Positions 5,616 through 5,662 of a DNA stretch of 5,662 nt are shown one piece after another. The notes beneath the pieces were generated by a model. The model had not been told where the DNA came from. It did no database searches and was given only the letters and a program-made list of their open reading frames with translations. The stretch comes from an uncultured Clostridia bacterium (GTDB lineage Bacteria > Bacillota_A > Clostridia > Christensenellales > Aristaeellaceae). How positions within the stretch are numbered: position 1 is the stretch's first letter; each line of letters begins with the position of its first letter. The stretch spans positions 1-5,662 of the forward strand of contig CAMOGC010000108.1 in assembly GCA_946613955.1 (NCBI GenBank). The letters run 5' to 3'. The translations under genes were made by a program, and so were the position numbers.

Positions 5616-5662
5616 CTTGTGGCAGATTGACAGACAGTAACCCAAGGGGTAGAGAAAAAGGC

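Noticed and set aside
5627..5655. TTGACA on the + strand as a divergent promoter
   Set aside because: The -35 is perfect but the hexamer 17 bp on is TAGAGA (three of six matches), and no + strand gene is visible before the window ends.
5400..5662. Minus-strand open frame overlapping the rlmD start and running to the window edge
   Set aside because: It would begin with TTG without an RBS, is Phe/Leu/Ser-rich because of the pyrimidine tract, and contains the rlmD promoter and RBS. A gene end entering from the right cannot be fully excluded.

Overview
The window looks like chromosomal DNA from an uncultured or gut/rumen-type member of the Clostridia (Bacillota). The evidence is a moderately high-GC genome with purine-rich Shine-Dalgarno sites, GTG and ATG starts, extended -10 promoters (TGnTAnAAT), a seven-helix membrane EAL protein of the kind common in clostridia, and a clostridial-style RlmD methyltransferase. 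A Thr-Pro linker protein of the type seen in secreted proteins of rumen Clostridia fits this. The lineage is inference; there is no 16S or other marker gene here.

Layout. (i) Positions 1-889 (+) hold the 3' part of a gene whose product has a 19-unit Xaa-Pro (mostly Thr-Pro) linker followed by a roughly 250-residue acidic, beta-rich domain that I do not recognise. (ii) After a 124-nt gap with a small hairpin, 1014-1550 (+) encodes a small exported protein with a clear signal peptide and two acidic DxDGD patches; function unknown. (iii) 1551-1735 is a convergent intergenic region with two hairpins, one of them a good UNCG-loop terminator candidate for the + strand genes. (iv) 1736-3721 (-) encodes a 661-residue membrane cyclic-di-GMP phosphodiesterase with seven predicted helices, a degenerate GGDEF-like domain and a complete EAL active site. 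(v) 3722-4023 is a 302-nt intergenic region with a strong promoter for the EAL gene, a leader of about 180 nt with a bulged long hairpin, and a possible terminator for the gene beyond it. (vi) 4024-5427 (-) encodes RlmD, a [4Fe-4S] 23S rRNA uracil-C5 methyltransferase, with its own promoter and a strong SD that fixes the start. (vii) 5490-5662 has no convincing gene; it is dominated by a purine-rich tract.

The two + strand genes may form one transcription unit of exported proteins. The EAL protein and RlmD point the same way but each has its own promoter, so they are probably separate units. I found no mobile element, CRISPR array, tRNA, rRNA or obvious new multi-gene system. The most interesting items are the unrecognised exported proteins, the catalytically intact EAL enzyme behind a dead GGDEF domain with a structured leader, and the odd C-terminal tail of RlmD.
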